Of a DNA stretch of 64,000 nt, positions 33,435 to 42,189 are shown piece after piece. Position numbers and translations under genes: made by a program. The DNA is from Mycobacterium sp. D16Q14. GTDB lineage: Bacteria > Actinomycetota > Actinomycetes > Mycobacteriales > Mycobacteriaceae. The notes beneath the pieces were generated by a model, which was given only the letters and a program-made list of their open reading frames with translations, did not search any database and had not been told where the DNA came from. The DNA is taken from contig MAEX01000020.1 of the NCBI GenBank assembly GCA_002013415.1, positions 37,812-101,811 of the forward strand. Direction: 5' to 3'. Position 1 is the stretch's first letter. Each line of letters opens with the position of its first letter.

Positions 33435-34070
33435 CTACTCCGGCCAGCTGTTCGCCCGGATCAACTCCACCAGATCGTCCCGCACGAATGACGGGTCGAA
33501 ACACGCGAGCACGTCGGCGTTCATGTTGCCGAACGTGCTGCGCGGCCGGTGCCGATTGCCCTCGAAGAAGGCGTTCAGAATCCTGTTCTTGAAATCGGGC
33601 CGCGGGTGCACCGCCGTCACGGCGTCCAAATCTTTGGCAGACAACGCATCCCGCTCAATGCCAACCACATCGGTTTCCACCCCAGCGGTTACCAAAGCCA
33701 CCTCCGGGCTGAGGAACTCAGTGACCCCGGGCGTGGTGTGCAGCGCGATCGCGAGCCACACATTCTGGGCGTCCTCCGCGCTTACTCCGCGTTCGGTCAG
33801 AAAGTCGCGGGCGGCATTGGCACCGTCGACCTCGAATCGCAGCTGTGAGTCCCGGAAACCCTCGGTGAGGCCGATGTCATGGAACATCGCACCGGCGTAC
33901 AGCAGCTCCAGATCGGGTTTCACGCCGAGACGCTGACCCTGCAACGCACCGAACAGATAGACCCGGCGAGAGTGGTGAAATAACAGGTCGTCCTCGGTGT
34001 CGCGGATGTACTCCGTGATCTCGCGCGCCAGTGGCGTGTCGGGGATCTCGACTCCGGCAATCTCGGTCAT
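33435..34070 (-). CDS. HD-domain metal-dependent hydrolase (cyanamide hydratase-like)
   Basis: A 211-residue HD-superfamily protein. Metal ligands are suggested by FHHSRRVYLFG (first His), FHDIGL (the HD pair) and LAIALHTTPG (further His). The order and spacing resemble fungal cyanamide hydratase and related HD hydrolases more than (p)ppGpp hydrolases. The ATG at 34070 is chosen because the extra 76 residues of a longer frame are antisense to the neighbouring regulator and lack family resemblance. Divergent from a GlxA regulator (34207), which may control it. Substrate not established. Confidence 0.75.
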   Translation of the reverse strand: MTEIAGVEIPDTPLAREITEYIRDTEDDLLFHHSRRVYLFGALQGQRLGVKPDLELLYAGAMFHDIGLTEGFRDSQLRFEVDGANAARDFLTERGVSAEDAQNVWLAIALHTTPGVTEFLSPEVALVTAGVETDVVGIERDALSAKDLDAVTAVHPRPDFKNRILNAFFEGNRHRPRSTFGNMNADVLACFDPSFVRDDLVELIRANSWPE

Positions 34071-34206
34071 GGCATGTCCTTTGTCTGGTGGAACTCGGTC
34101 AGCTACGAGTCTCTGGCCACATAGCTCGCCGGCGAGAGGTGCAGAGCAGTCGTCGATCCCACAGATCCGGACACGTGGGCGGGTGCGCATCTGCGATCCT
34201 GAGGTC

Positions 34207-35166
34207 ATGTCCGACGCACGGCTCATCACTATCGTCGTGTTCGACGGTATGAAGCTGCTCGATCTGGCCGGGCCCGCCGAGGTGTTCGCCGAGGCCAACC
34301 GATTCGGTGCAAACTACCGGTTGATGGTGGCTTCGGTGGACGGCAAGGACGTGGCGACATCCATCGGCTCGCCATTTTCGGTGACCGGGACGATCGACTC
34401 CATCGAGTCCACGGATACCGTGCTCGTGGCGGGCGGCGACGTGTTGATCGGGCGCCCGCTGGACCCAGCACTTGTGGACGCGCTGGCCCGCATACCCGCA
34501 CGCTGCCGGCGCATCGCATCCATCTGTACAGGTGCCTTCCTGCTGGCCCAGGCGGGCGTGCTCGACCATCGTCGCGCCACCACACATTGGCGCCACACTG
34601 GCCTGCTGCAACGCGCATTCCCGAACATCACCGTCGAGCCCGATGCGATCTTCGTCAGGGACGCAAACGTTTTCACCTCGGCCGGGGTGTCTGCGGGGAT
34701 CGACTTGGCGCTGGCGCTCGTCGAGGATGACTACGGAGCCGACATTGTGCGCGAGGTGGCCCGGTCGCTGGTCGTCTATCTCAAGCGCGCGGGCGGACAG
34801 TCTCAGTTCTCGGTCTTCGTGGAGTCGGCGCCACCCGCGGGCTCGGCGCTGCGTCCGGCAACCGATGCGATCGCCGCCGACCCCGCCGACGATCACAGTG
34901 TCCAGAAGCTGGCCGCACGAGCGGCGCTGAGCACCCGCCAGCTCACACGGCTCTTTCATACCGAATTGGGCACTACGCCAGCCAGATACGTGGAACTCGT
35001 CCGAATCGATGCGGCCCGTGGCGCCCTCGATGCGGGAAACACCGTTGCGCAGGCGGCTCGAATCGCGGGCTTCGGGAGCGCCGAGACGCTGCGGCGGGTG
35101 TTCGTCAGTGAGTTGGGAGTCTCACCGAAGTCCTACCGGGACCGCTTCCATACCGCGGCGCGCTAG
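34207..35166 (+). CDS. GlxA family regulator (DJ-1/PfpI domain plus AraC helix-turn-helix)
   Basis: A 319-residue regulator. The N-terminal half (residues 5-180) is a DJ-1/PfpI amidase-like domain with a conserved SICTGAFLLAQAG segment containing the nucleophile-elbow Cys; the C-terminal half (about 215-318) is an AraC-type double helix-turn-helix (KLAARAALSTRQLTRLF, ending GVSPKSYRDRF). GlxA-type proteins usually activate catabolic genes, often for quaternary amines or amides. It is divergent from the HD hydrolase. Its stop overlaps the convergent MBL gene by 4 bp. Confidence 0.88.
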   Translation: MSDARLITIVVFDGMKLLDLAGPAEVFAEANRFGANYRLMVASVDGKDVATSIGSPFSVTGTIDSIESTDTVLVAGGDVLIGRPLDPALVDALARIPARCRRIASICTGAFLLAQAGVLDHRRATTHWRHTGLLQRAFPNITVEPDAIFVRDANVFTSAGVSAGIDLALALVEDDYGADIVREVARSLVVYLKRAGGQSQFSVFVESAPPAGSALRPATDAIAADPADDHSVQKLAARAALSTRQLTRLFHTELGTTPARYVELVRIDAARGALDAGNTVAQAARIAGFGSAETLRRVFVSELGVSPKSYRDRFHTAAR

Positions 35167-35786
35167 TGGCCGCGCGCCACCCAATCGTCGTAGTGCACGA
35201 TCTCATCGCCCATGGTGGTCGTATCGCCGTGACCGGTGTAAACCACTGTGTCCGCGGGAAGCGGGCCGAGTCGTCCCGAAATGGACTGCAGAATTGTCGG
35301 GAAATCGGAGAACGACCGCCCGGTGGCACCCGGTCCGCCCTGGAACAAGGTGTCTCCCGAGAACACCGCTCGCAGTTCAGGCGCGTACCAGCACACCGAG
35401 CCCGGGGAATGGCCCGGTGTGTGCAGAGCGTGCAGTTCCAGGCCGGCGACCGGCACTACCATATCGTCTTCGATGTCACGGAACTCTTTGTCCGGGTGCG
35501 TCATTCGCCATAACATGTCATCGGCCGGATGCAGCAGCACCGGGGCGTCAAGGGCGTGGCTCAGCTCCGGGGCGACGGTGATGTGGTCGTTGTGGCCGTG
35601 GGTGCACACCACCGCGACAACGTTGCGTCCGGCGACCGCGTCGATGATCCGTTCCGCCGAATGAGCGGCGTCGAAGACCACCACATCATCGCCGTCACCG
35701 ACGATCCAGATGTTGTTGTCGACTTCCCAGCTTCCGCCGTCGAGCTCGAAGGTTCCGCGAGTGACGACCCGTTCAATTCCGCTCAT
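35163..35786 (-). CDS. MBL-fold metallo-hydrolase (glyoxalase II-like)
   Basis: A 207-residue metallo-beta-lactamase-fold hydrolase. The metal motif THGHNDH, the downstream His in HTPGHSPGS, Asp in FSGDTLF and His in YTGHGDTT are all present, so the binuclear site is complete. Actinobacterial relatives are annotated as hydroxyacylglutathione-hydrolase-like and are thought to act on mycothiol thioesters; that substrate is inference. 21 bp separate its start from the end of the upstream epimerase gene on the same strand, so the two are likely co-transcribed. Confidence 0.86.
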   Translation of the reverse strand: MSGIERVVTRGTFELDGGSWEVDNNIWIVGDGDDVVVFDAAHSAERIIDAVAGRNVVAVVCTHGHNDHITVAPELSHALDAPVLLHPADDMLWRMTHPDKEFRDIEDDMVVPVAGLELHALHTPGHSPGSVCWYAPELRAVFSGDTLFQGGPGATGRSFSDFPTILQSISGRLGPLPADTVVYTGHGDTTTMGDEIVHYDDWVARGH

Positions 35787-35807
35787 CCATCGACCTTTCG
35801 CATCATC

Positions 35808-36863
35808 TCAGTATCGCGGATCACCCCAGCACCGTTCGATCGCGCGCCACGGATCGGCGAATTGTCCGCCCATCCCGCGGTACGGCGACTGGGTTTTGAG
35901 TACGGCACGCACGATGGGCGCTGCCAGCCGTATCGGCCCACGCCTCCACCCCACCGCGGCACTGGTCTCGGCGTGCATCGCAGGTAGTGAGTGTCGCTGG
36001 AAGCCCAGAACCTGCTGGGAACGCTCCGTGTCCATCCAATCGGTGACGAACCAGCTGCGATCCTCGTCGGGATCGCCCAGACGTCCGGCCGGAATGCCGC
36101 CGGCGAGCCCCATGGCGGCGGCCGTTTCCGACGCCACGGCCGACTGGGTGGTGCGATGAGAACTGTCGCCACCGATCAGGAAGACCTCGCGCACGTGGCT
36201 CGTCGATATCGCGGCACAAAAGGCGTGCGCGATGTCGCGCACATCGACGGTCTGGATCCGGCCGTCCGTGGGAAGCACCGCCTCGAATCGCAGCAGATTG
36301 GGGTCGATACTCCAGCGAGGAGCCGCCGTCAGTACCCCGCCAAGACGGAGAACCACCCAGTCCAGGCCCGAAGACCGCACCAGATTCTCCGCCGCGACCT
36401 TATGGGCGCCGTAGAGGTCACTGGGGTTGACCGGTGTGTCCGCTGTGAGTAATCCCTTGTCACGATGGGGATTCCGGGCCCCATACACGGCAACGCTGGA
36501 GGCCAGGACGAACCGCGGCGGTGACGCCAGGTTCGCGGCCGCCGACAGCAGGAAACTCGTCGCGTCGACGTTGACCGCCTGTGCCACCCTCCGATTCGTG
36601 TAGCAGAACGGTGGGATCAGCGCCGCCAGGTGCACAATCGCGCCGGGCGCTGTGGACTCGACCAGCGAGGCGACCTCGGCGGCGGACGTGAGGTCCGCCC
36701 ACCGCACCTCGACCCCGGCCGGAACACGCTGGGCACTCTGAAGGTTCGCCGGGGTGTGCAGGTCCGTCGCGACGACCGCACAACCCCGCGCCGCGAGGGC
36801 ATCCACCACAGCGGCCCCCACCAGGCCGAACGCTCCGGTCACCAGAACACGATCGCTTGTCAC
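35808..36863 (-). CDS. NAD(P)-dependent epimerase/dehydratase (extended SDR)
   Basis: A 351-residue extended SDR. The Rossmann motif TGAFGLVGAAV starts near residue 9, the catalytic Ser-Ser in LASSVAVYG near 120, and Tyr-x3-Lys in YGAHK near 150. Family members act on nucleotide sugars, hydroxysteroids or other ketones; no specific assignment is possible. The GTG at 36863 has GGAGGG 4 bp upstream and is preferred over the longer frame from 36941. Followed at 21 bp by the MBL hydrolase. The start is divergent from the second patatin gene with 155 bp between. Confidence 0.82.
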   Translation of the reverse strand: MTSDRVLVTGAFGLVGAAVVDALAARGCAVVATDLHTPANLQSAQRVPAGVEVRWADLTSAAEVASLVESTAPGAIVHLAALIPPFCYTNRRVAQAVNVDATSFLLSAAANLASPPRFVLASSVAVYGARNPHRDKGLLTADTPVNPSDLYGAHKVAAENLVRSSGLDWVVLRLGGVLTAAPRWSIDPNLLRFEAVLPTDGRIQTVDVRDIAHAFCAAISTSHVREVFLIGGDSSHRTTQSAVASETAAAMGLAGGIPAGRLGDPDEDRSWFVTDWMDTERSQQVLGFQRHSLPAMHAETSAAVGWRRGPIRLAAPIVRAVLKTQSPYRGMGGQFADPWRAIERCWGDPRY

Positions 36864-37018
36864 ATCACCCTCCACATAGACAAGTGTCCAGGTACTGAAC
36901 TGCCTGTAGCCGGGGCCGTGTACCGATCGGACTTCATCCACTATTACCGAAAACCAGACACCTGTCCAGAATGGTTAGGTGGCGGCCTCGTGCTCCGGCA
37001 GATCGCTAGTGTTGCGCT

Positions 37019-37864
37019 ATGACAACGGCGTTTGTGTTGTCCGGTGGCGCCAGCCTCGGGTCGATCCAAGTCGGCATGCTGCTGGCCTTGACCGAGGCGG
37101 GCATCGTCCCCGACCTGATCGTCGGAACGTCGGTAGGTGCGCTGAACGGCGGTTGGCTGGCCGCACGATCCGACATGGACGGCATGAACGCGCTCGCTGA
37201 CCTCTGGCGGTCGCTCTCCCGTAGCGACGTCTTCCCCACCAATCTGTACACCGGGTTCCTCGGCTTCGTCGGTCGTCGGCGCAGCCTGGTTTCTGATTCG
37301 GGTCTGCGTCGTCTCTTGAAGGAACACTTGGAGTTTCGCAAGCTTGAAGACGCTCCCATTCCGCTGCACGTCGTGGCGACCGACGTGCTCACCGGCAAGG
37401 ACGTTCTGCTGTCTAGCGGCGATCCGATCGATGCGATCGCTGCCAGCGCCGCGGTGCCAGCCGTGCTGCCACCGGTAACCATCGATGGACGGGTCTTCAT
37501 CGATGGTGGCGTGGTGAACAACACCCCACTCTCCCATGCCGTTTCGTTGGGTGCTGACGAGATCTGGGTGCTGCCCACCGGATACGCCTGCGCTCTTCGC
37601 GAAGCTCCGAAAGGGGCGCTGGCCATGGCGCTGCACGCCACCACACTGGCCATCAACCAACGCCTGGCCGTAGACGTCGCCCGCTTCGAGCGGACCGTCG
37701 CGCTGCGGGTGGTGCCGCCACTCTGTCCGGTCCGTATCTCACCGATCGACTTCTCGCATTCGGGTGAACTCATCGCCCGCGCACGTCAACAGACCCTCAG
37801 ATGGCTGCTCATGCCGCCGTTCAAGATCAATCAGGCGGATCTGCTGGAACATCACCACGACTAA
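37019..37864 (+). CDS. patatin-like phospholipase (second of two)
   Basis: A 281-residue patatin-family acyl hydrolase. The glycine-rich oxyanion loop LSGGASLG (residues 7-14), nucleophile elbow GTSVG with Ser38, and DGGVVNNTPL with the catalytic Asp are intact. It is only distantly similar to the patatin at 22813. The gene is followed by a small helical protein and a nitroreductase on the same strand with short gaps (26 and 13 bp), suggesting a three-gene operon whose common purpose is not clear. Confidence 0.87.
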   Translation: MTTAFVLSGGASLGSIQVGMLLALTEAGIVPDLIVGTSVGALNGGWLAARSDMDGMNALADLWRSLSRSDVFPTNLYTGFLGFVGRRRSLVSDSGLRRLLKEHLEFRKLEDAPIPLHVVATDVLTGKDVLLSSGDPIDAIAASAAVPAVLPPVTIDGRVFIDGGVVNNTPLSHAVSLGADEIWVLPTGYACALREAPKGALAMALHATTLAINQRLAVDVARFERTVALRVVPPLCPVRISPIDFSHSGELIARARQQTLRWLLMPPFKINQADLLEHHHD

Positions 37865-37890
37865 GCGGACCAAGCTGTAATACTTGCCGC

Positions 37891-38259
37891 GTGGTGCTCG
37901 ACGACACCCCCGAGAAGGGCAGCCCGGCTGCCTCCCGTACTGGACGCGAGCGGATTCAGAAGCTGGCCCGCGCCGCGCTCAACGCGGATGTCACCGTCGA
38001 GCAACTCGACACCGTGCTGACCGACATGTCCGCTGTTCTCATCGACATGAACGACACGCTTGGCGTCATCGGCGAGCTCACGCCCCGCATGATGATCGTC
38101 GTCGAGCGAATGGAGAACGTCATGACGCGCATCGAGCGGATCGTCGGGCTCGCCGAGTCGGTACTCACACCGGTCACCGTCACCGAGTCAGCGGTACGCA
38201 GCGTCCTGGTGTCTTTCCAGAACGAGATCAAGCGACGGTTGGCTCGCCCCGGGAGCTGA
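37891..38259 (+). CDS. small alpha-helical hypothetical protein
   Basis: A 122-residue protein that I do not recognise. It begins with a polar, basic segment and then consists almost entirely of predicted amphipathic helix with heptad-like hydrophobic spacing (residues about 25-115, rich in Met, Val, Ile and Glu), suggesting a coiled coil or surface association with membranes. There is no signal peptide or metal motif. The start is uncertain: GTG at 37891 or 37894, neither with a clear ribosome-binding site. It sits between a patatin and a nitroreductase on one strand. Confidence 0.6.
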   Translation: MVLDDTPEKGSPAASRTGRERIQKLARAALNADVTVEQLDTVLTDMSAVLIDMNDTLGVIGELTPRMMIVVERMENVMTRIERIVGLAESVLTPVTVTESAVRSVLVSFQNEIKRRLARPGS

Positions 38260-38272
38260 CTAGAGTGACTCC

Positions 38273-38947
38273 ATGGAGCTCTACGACGTCATGCGCACCA
38301 CGTTCGCGGCACGTGAGTTCACCGGGGAACCGCTGCCTGACAACGTGTTAGACCGCATTCTCGATAACGCCCGATTCGCGCCCAGCGGAGGCAATCGGCA
38401 GGCCGGTCACATCATCGTGATCAGGGAACCCTCTACGCGTGCGGGTCTGATCGAGGCGACGGCGCCGGGTGCGCGCCGCTACTTCGCACAAATCGCGGCC
38501 GGTGAGTCACCGTGGAATCCGGTCGGCCCCACCCACGTTGCCCCGGAAACCATCGCCGCGACCACGGTTCCCGAGTCTGTTTTCGCACCACTGCGCACCG
38601 CGTCGGTGGTGCTGGTCGTGTGCGTGGACCTGAGACTGGTCGCGGCAACGGATCAGGGGCTGGATCGCATCGGCGTCATCAGCGGAGCGTCGATCTATCC
38701 GCTGGTGTGGAACATCCTGCTGGCTGCCCGAGCGGAGGGCTTCGGTGGCACCCTGACCACCATGGCCGTGGCGCAGGAGCCGAAAGTACGTGAGCTGCTG
38801 GGCATTCCCAATACATATGCGGTGGCCGCCGTCCTACCCATCGGCAAGCCCGCAAAGCAGTTGAGGAAGCTACGACGCAATACCGTCGACGAGTTCGTCA
38901 CTCGCGAACGCTTCGACGGGGACCCCTACCTCCCCGGAACCGACTGA
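38273..38947 (+). CDS. nitroreductase family FMN oxidoreductase
   Basis: A 224-residue nitroreductase-fold protein. The N-terminal FMN-binding segment (MRTTFAAREFTG, residues about 7-18) and NARFAPSGGNRQ motif, the GASIYPLVWNILLAARAEG helix and a C-terminal IGKPAK loop are typical of FMN-dependent NAD(P)H enzymes that reduce nitro compounds, quinones or unsaturated bonds. ATG at 38273, 13 bp after the small helical gene, hence probably in the same transcript as the patatin. Confidence 0.86.
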   Translation: MELYDVMRTTFAAREFTGEPLPDNVLDRILDNARFAPSGGNRQAGHIIVIREPSTRAGLIEATAPGARRYFAQIAAGESPWNPVGPTHVAPETIAATTVPESVFAPLRTASVVLVVCVDLRLVAATDQGLDRIGVISGASIYPLVWNILLAARAEGFGGTLTTMAVAQEPKVRELLGIPNTYAVAAVLPIGKPAKQLRKLRRNTVDEFVTRERFDGDPYLPGTD

Positions 38948-39038
38948 GGTTTGCGCCCCGGGGGGAACCCGTGGGCGTCACTCACGACGACGTTTGATCG
39001 AATGGACGTGCCAGTCTGCGATCTGAAACGAGCCGCCC

Positions 39039-39779
39039 GTGAACGCACAGGACGAACCGGACACCACACCGGACGAACCGGATACCGCCATACCCGAGGA
39101 GCCCGGAGACGACGCTCGCCAGGAGACTGCTCCGGCGCTGATCACTGCGACCGGGCTGGGGGTGGACGGCGAACACGGACCGCTTTTCTCCGGCATCGAC
39201 CTGGAACTCACCTCGGGGTTTCACGCCATCCAGATGCCCGGCGGACCCGGGCAGCACACGCTGCTGCTGGCGCTGGCCGGACGGCTCAAGCCCAGCCACG
39301 GCACCGTCACCGTGATGGGCGACAGCGATCCGCGTGCGATCCGCCGGCACTGCGCCATCGCCGCCTTCGCTGATATCGACGAGCTGGAAGAGACTGTGAC
39401 GGTCCAGACCGTTCTCGCCGAGCAGGTCCGCTGGCTGGCACCGTGGTTCTCGCGGGTCCCCGTCGATACCGGCCGCGACACATTGGCCGAGGTGTTCGGT
39501 GAACTCCCGCCGCCATCCGCGAGCACGTTCATCGTCGAACTGTCCGATCTCGACCTGTTCCTCTTACGCATCACGCTGGCGCTGCTCTCGGACCGGCCCA
39601 TTCTGGTTGTCGGTGACCTGGAGCAGGTCCGTGACAACTCGCGCCGCGCCACGGCCGTCGAGCGGCTCGGTTTGATCGCCGAGAACCGCACCGTCGTTGT
39701 CGGGGTGACCAACCCCCTGGGCAACGATGCACCCGTCCACGACTTGCACGATCACCGCATCCTCACCGGGAGGGACTAA
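39039..39779 (+). CDS. ABC-ATPase-like protein with degenerate nucleotide site
   Basis: A 246-residue protein with an acidic, proline-rich N-terminus (1-30) followed by an ABC ATPase fold. The P-loop region (residues 66-74, MPGGPGQHT) has Gln72 where the catalytic Lys of Walker A should be and His73 instead of Ser. The LSGGQ signature is LSDLD (168-172), and Walker B (187-195) ends GDLE without the usual Asp-Glu pair. It is thus unlikely to hydrolyse ATP normally. It ends 2 bp before a YhgE/Pip membrane protein gene, so it probably works as a soluble partner or regulator of it. GTG start. Confidence 0.75.
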   Translation: MNAQDEPDTTPDEPDTAIPEEPGDDARQETAPALITATGLGVDGEHGPLFSGIDLELTSGFHAIQMPGGPGQHTLLLALAGRLKPSHGTVTVMGDSDPRAIRRHCAIAAFADIDELEETVTVQTVLAEQVRWLAPWFSRVPVDTGRDTLAEVFGELPPPSASTFIVELSDLDLFLLRITLALLSDRPILVVGDLEQVRDNSRRATAVERLGLIAENRTVVVGVTNPLGNDAPVHDLHDHRILTGRD

Positions 39780-39781
39780 CC

Positions 39782-41728
39782 ATGCTCGCTGGACTCGCAT
39801 ACGGTTCAGAAATAAAGCGTTTCGGCCGCAGCCGAATGACCCGCGCCGCGATCGTCGTCCTCATGCTGCTGCCGCTGGTGTACGGCGCGCTGTATCTGTG
39901 GGCGTACTGGGACCCCTTCGGCCACGTCAACAAGATGCCCGTGGCACTCGTCAACGCCGACAAGGGCGCCACCGTCTCCGGCCAGCACGTGAACATCGGC
40001 GAGGAAATCTCCAAGAGCCTCACCGCCGACGGCAGCATGGACTGGCATGTTCTCAGTCTCGATGAGGCGCGCAGCGGGGTTGACCACGGCACGTACTACT
40101 TCATGCTGGAGCTACCCCCGGATTTCAGTGAGGCCATCGCCTCGCCGCTCACCGGTCAGCCGAAGCAGGCCAATCTGGTCGCCGTCTACAACGACGCCAA
40201 TAACTACATCTCCTCGAGCATCGGCCGCACCGCCATCGATCAGGTGCTCAATGCGGTCTCGACCCGTATCTCCGGTCAAGCCGTCAATCAGGTTCTGTCC
40301 GTGGTGGTTTCCTCCGGTGCGGGCATCCAGCAGGCCGCTGATGGCGCTCAGGAACTCGCAGACGGCGCGGCTAAGGTCGACGACGGTGCGGGGCAGCTCG
40401 CCAACGGACTGCACACCGCCCGGCCCGGATCTGCGCAACTGGCCACCGGCGCCAAGCAGCTCTCCGATGGCATCAACCAGGCCACCGACCCTCTGCTAAC
40501 CGTCAGCAAGGCGGTCGCCAACATCGGCGGCAGCACCGACAAACTTCAGCAGGGCACTGACGCGCTCCGGCAAGCCAACGATCAGATCGACGGCATCGCC
40601 AAGGCCCAGGACAACGCCGCCAACGCGCTGACCGCTGTGATCGATCAGCTGGCGGGACGCCAAGATCCGGCGGCGAACACGCTGCGCGGAATCCAGGATC
40701 AGCTACGCGAACATCAGTTCACACCCCAGGTTCGCCAGCAGCTGACCGACGCGGAGAACGCGTCGATCGCGATGACCGAGACGTTGCGGGGGCCTGGCAG
40801 TCCGCTGAAGTCGGCACTCGATCAAGTTGGCGGCAAGGGACAGGAACTCACCAACAAGCTCACCCAGATGCGGAACGGCGCACAGCAGCTGGCGGCCGGC
40901 AACGCGCAATTGGCCAGCGGTATCGCTCACATGGACGACGGCGCACAACAACTGAAGTCCGGTACCTCGCAGCTGCGCTCCGGCTCGGCGGAACTGGCGA
41001 CCAAGCTCTCCGACGGGGCCAAGCAAGTGCCCAACTGGAGTGCTCAACAGAAGGACGCCATCGCCGACACCATCGGCGTCCCGGTGCATCTGGAGACCTC
41101 GCACGAGAACGCCGCGCCCAACTTCGGTACCGGAATGGCGCCGTTCTTCGTCACACTGGCATTGTTCTTCGGGGCCTTGGTGCTATGGATGATATTGCGC
41201 CCCTTGCAGAATCGTGCAATCGCCGCAGAGGTTCTCCCCATCCGGGTGGCCCTCTCCAGCTATCTGCCCGCCGCCACCATCGGGATCTTCCAGGCGATCA
41301 TCCTGTACTGCGTGGTGCGATTCGCCCTCGGGATGCATGCCGCGCACCCGGTCGCGATGCTCGGCTTCATGGTGCTGATCTCGTTCGCATTCGTCGCCGC
41401 GACCCAGGCCATCAACGCGCTGGTGGGTCCGGCCGTAGGGCGCGTACTGCTCATGGCGCTACTGATGTTGCAGCTGGTCAGTGCCGGTGGCATGTATCCG
41501 GTGGAGACCACCTCGAGACCCTTCCAGGTTCTGCACAAATACGACCCGATGACGTACGGCGTCGACGGGTTGCGTCAGCTGATCCTGGGCGGTATTGACG
41601 GCAGACTGTGGCAGGCGGTGGTCACGCTGCTCTGCATCGCGTTGGGTGGGCTCCTGATCACCAGCTTGTCGGCCCGGCGTAATCAGCTCTGGAATCTGAC
41701 GAGGCTGCTGCCGTCGATCAAGATGTAG
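39782..41728 (+). CDS. YhgE/Pip domain membrane protein (ABC-2-like exporter)
   Basis: A 648-residue membrane protein with the YhgE/Pip plan: one N-terminal helix (about residues 22-42), a long extracytoplasmic region of about 430 residues rich in Ala/Gln/Gly repeats (for example ADGAQELADGAAKVDDGAGQLA) predicted to form helical coiled coil, and five to six C-terminal helices of ABC-2 type. Family members include phage infection proteins, parts of type VII export systems and putative lipid or drug exporters. It follows the ABC-like gene by 2 bp. Its end overlaps the convergent whiB-like gene by 11 bp. Confidence 0.86.
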   Translation: MLAGLAYGSEIKRFGRSRMTRAAIVVLMLLPLVYGALYLWAYWDPFGHVNKMPVALVNADKGATVSGQHVNIGEEISKSLTADGSMDWHVLSLDEARSGVDHGTYYFMLELPPDFSEAIASPLTGQPKQANLVAVYNDANNYISSSIGRTAIDQVLNAVSTRISGQAVNQVLSVVVSSGAGIQQAADGAQELADGAAKVDDGAGQLANGLHTARPGSAQLATGAKQLSDGINQATDPLLTVSKAVANIGGSTDKLQQGTDALRQANDQIDGIAKAQDNAANALTAVIDQLAGRQDPAANTLRGIQDQLREHQFTPQVRQQLTDAENASIAMTETLRGPGSPLKSALDQVGGKGQELTNKLTQMRNGAQQLAAGNAQLASGIAHMDDGAQQLKSGTSQLRSGSAELATKLSDGAKQVPNWSAQQKDAIADTIGVPVHLETSHENAAPNFGTGMAPFFVTLALFFGALVLWMILRPLQNRAIAAEVLPIRVALSSYLPAATIGIFQAIILYCVVRFALGMHAAHPVAMLGFMVLISFAFVAATQAINALVGPAVGRVLLMALLMLQLVSAGGMYPVETTSRPFQVLHKYDPMTYGVDGLRQLILGGIDGRLWQAVVTLLCIALGGLLITSLSARRNQLWNLTRLLPSIKM

Positions 41729-42032
41729 CCTGATCCGCTGCGGCGGCCTTGCGCCACGACCGCGTCATAGCCACCCGGCGCTCGCGCGTCGTCATCGCGC
41801 CCCAAACGCCGTGTGGTTCATCGGTTCTTATGGCATGGGCCGCGCACGGCACTCGTACCGGACACTCGTTGCAGATCCGTTTTGCCTGCACCTCGTATTG
41901 CTTCCGCAACGCTCCACGCTGAGTTTCGGCGTAGTAGAAGATATCCGTCGACATTCCGCGACAGACCGCTTTGACCTGCCACTCCAGTTCATCCAGCGCC
42001 GGTTCCACGCCGCGAAACTTTGGTCGTGTCAC
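41718..42032 (-). CDS. WhiB family iron-sulfur transcriptional regulator
   Basis: A 104-residue WhiB-like protein. All four cluster cysteines are present (Cys24 in VCRGM, then Cys54, Cys57 and Cys63 in CNECPVRVPC), followed by the GVWGAMT turn that contacts the sigma factor and a basic AT-hook-like tail. From memory it is closest to WhiB3. The GTG at 42032 is preferred (GGAG 7 bp upstream and normal family length); a GTG at 42089 would add 19 residues. Such proteins sense oxygen, NO or redox state through a 4Fe-4S cluster. Confidence 0.85.
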   Translation of the reverse strand: MTRPKFRGVEPALDELEWQVKAVCRGMSTDIFYYAETQRGALRKQYEVQAKRICNECPVRVPCAAHAIRTDEPHGVWGAMTTRERRVAMTRSWRKAAAADQATS

Positions 42033-42189
42033 GGCCTTGCTCCGGACCACCCACAAACGTTCGGGCGCGTCGATGCCATCCGCATCCACTGAGTCTGGAT
42101 CCGAATGCCGGCGTTACGCGATAGCCACTTTGGATAATGCGCGCCACTGAATTGACCCGACTGGCTCTAGGATTCGCCCGTGCCAATCG

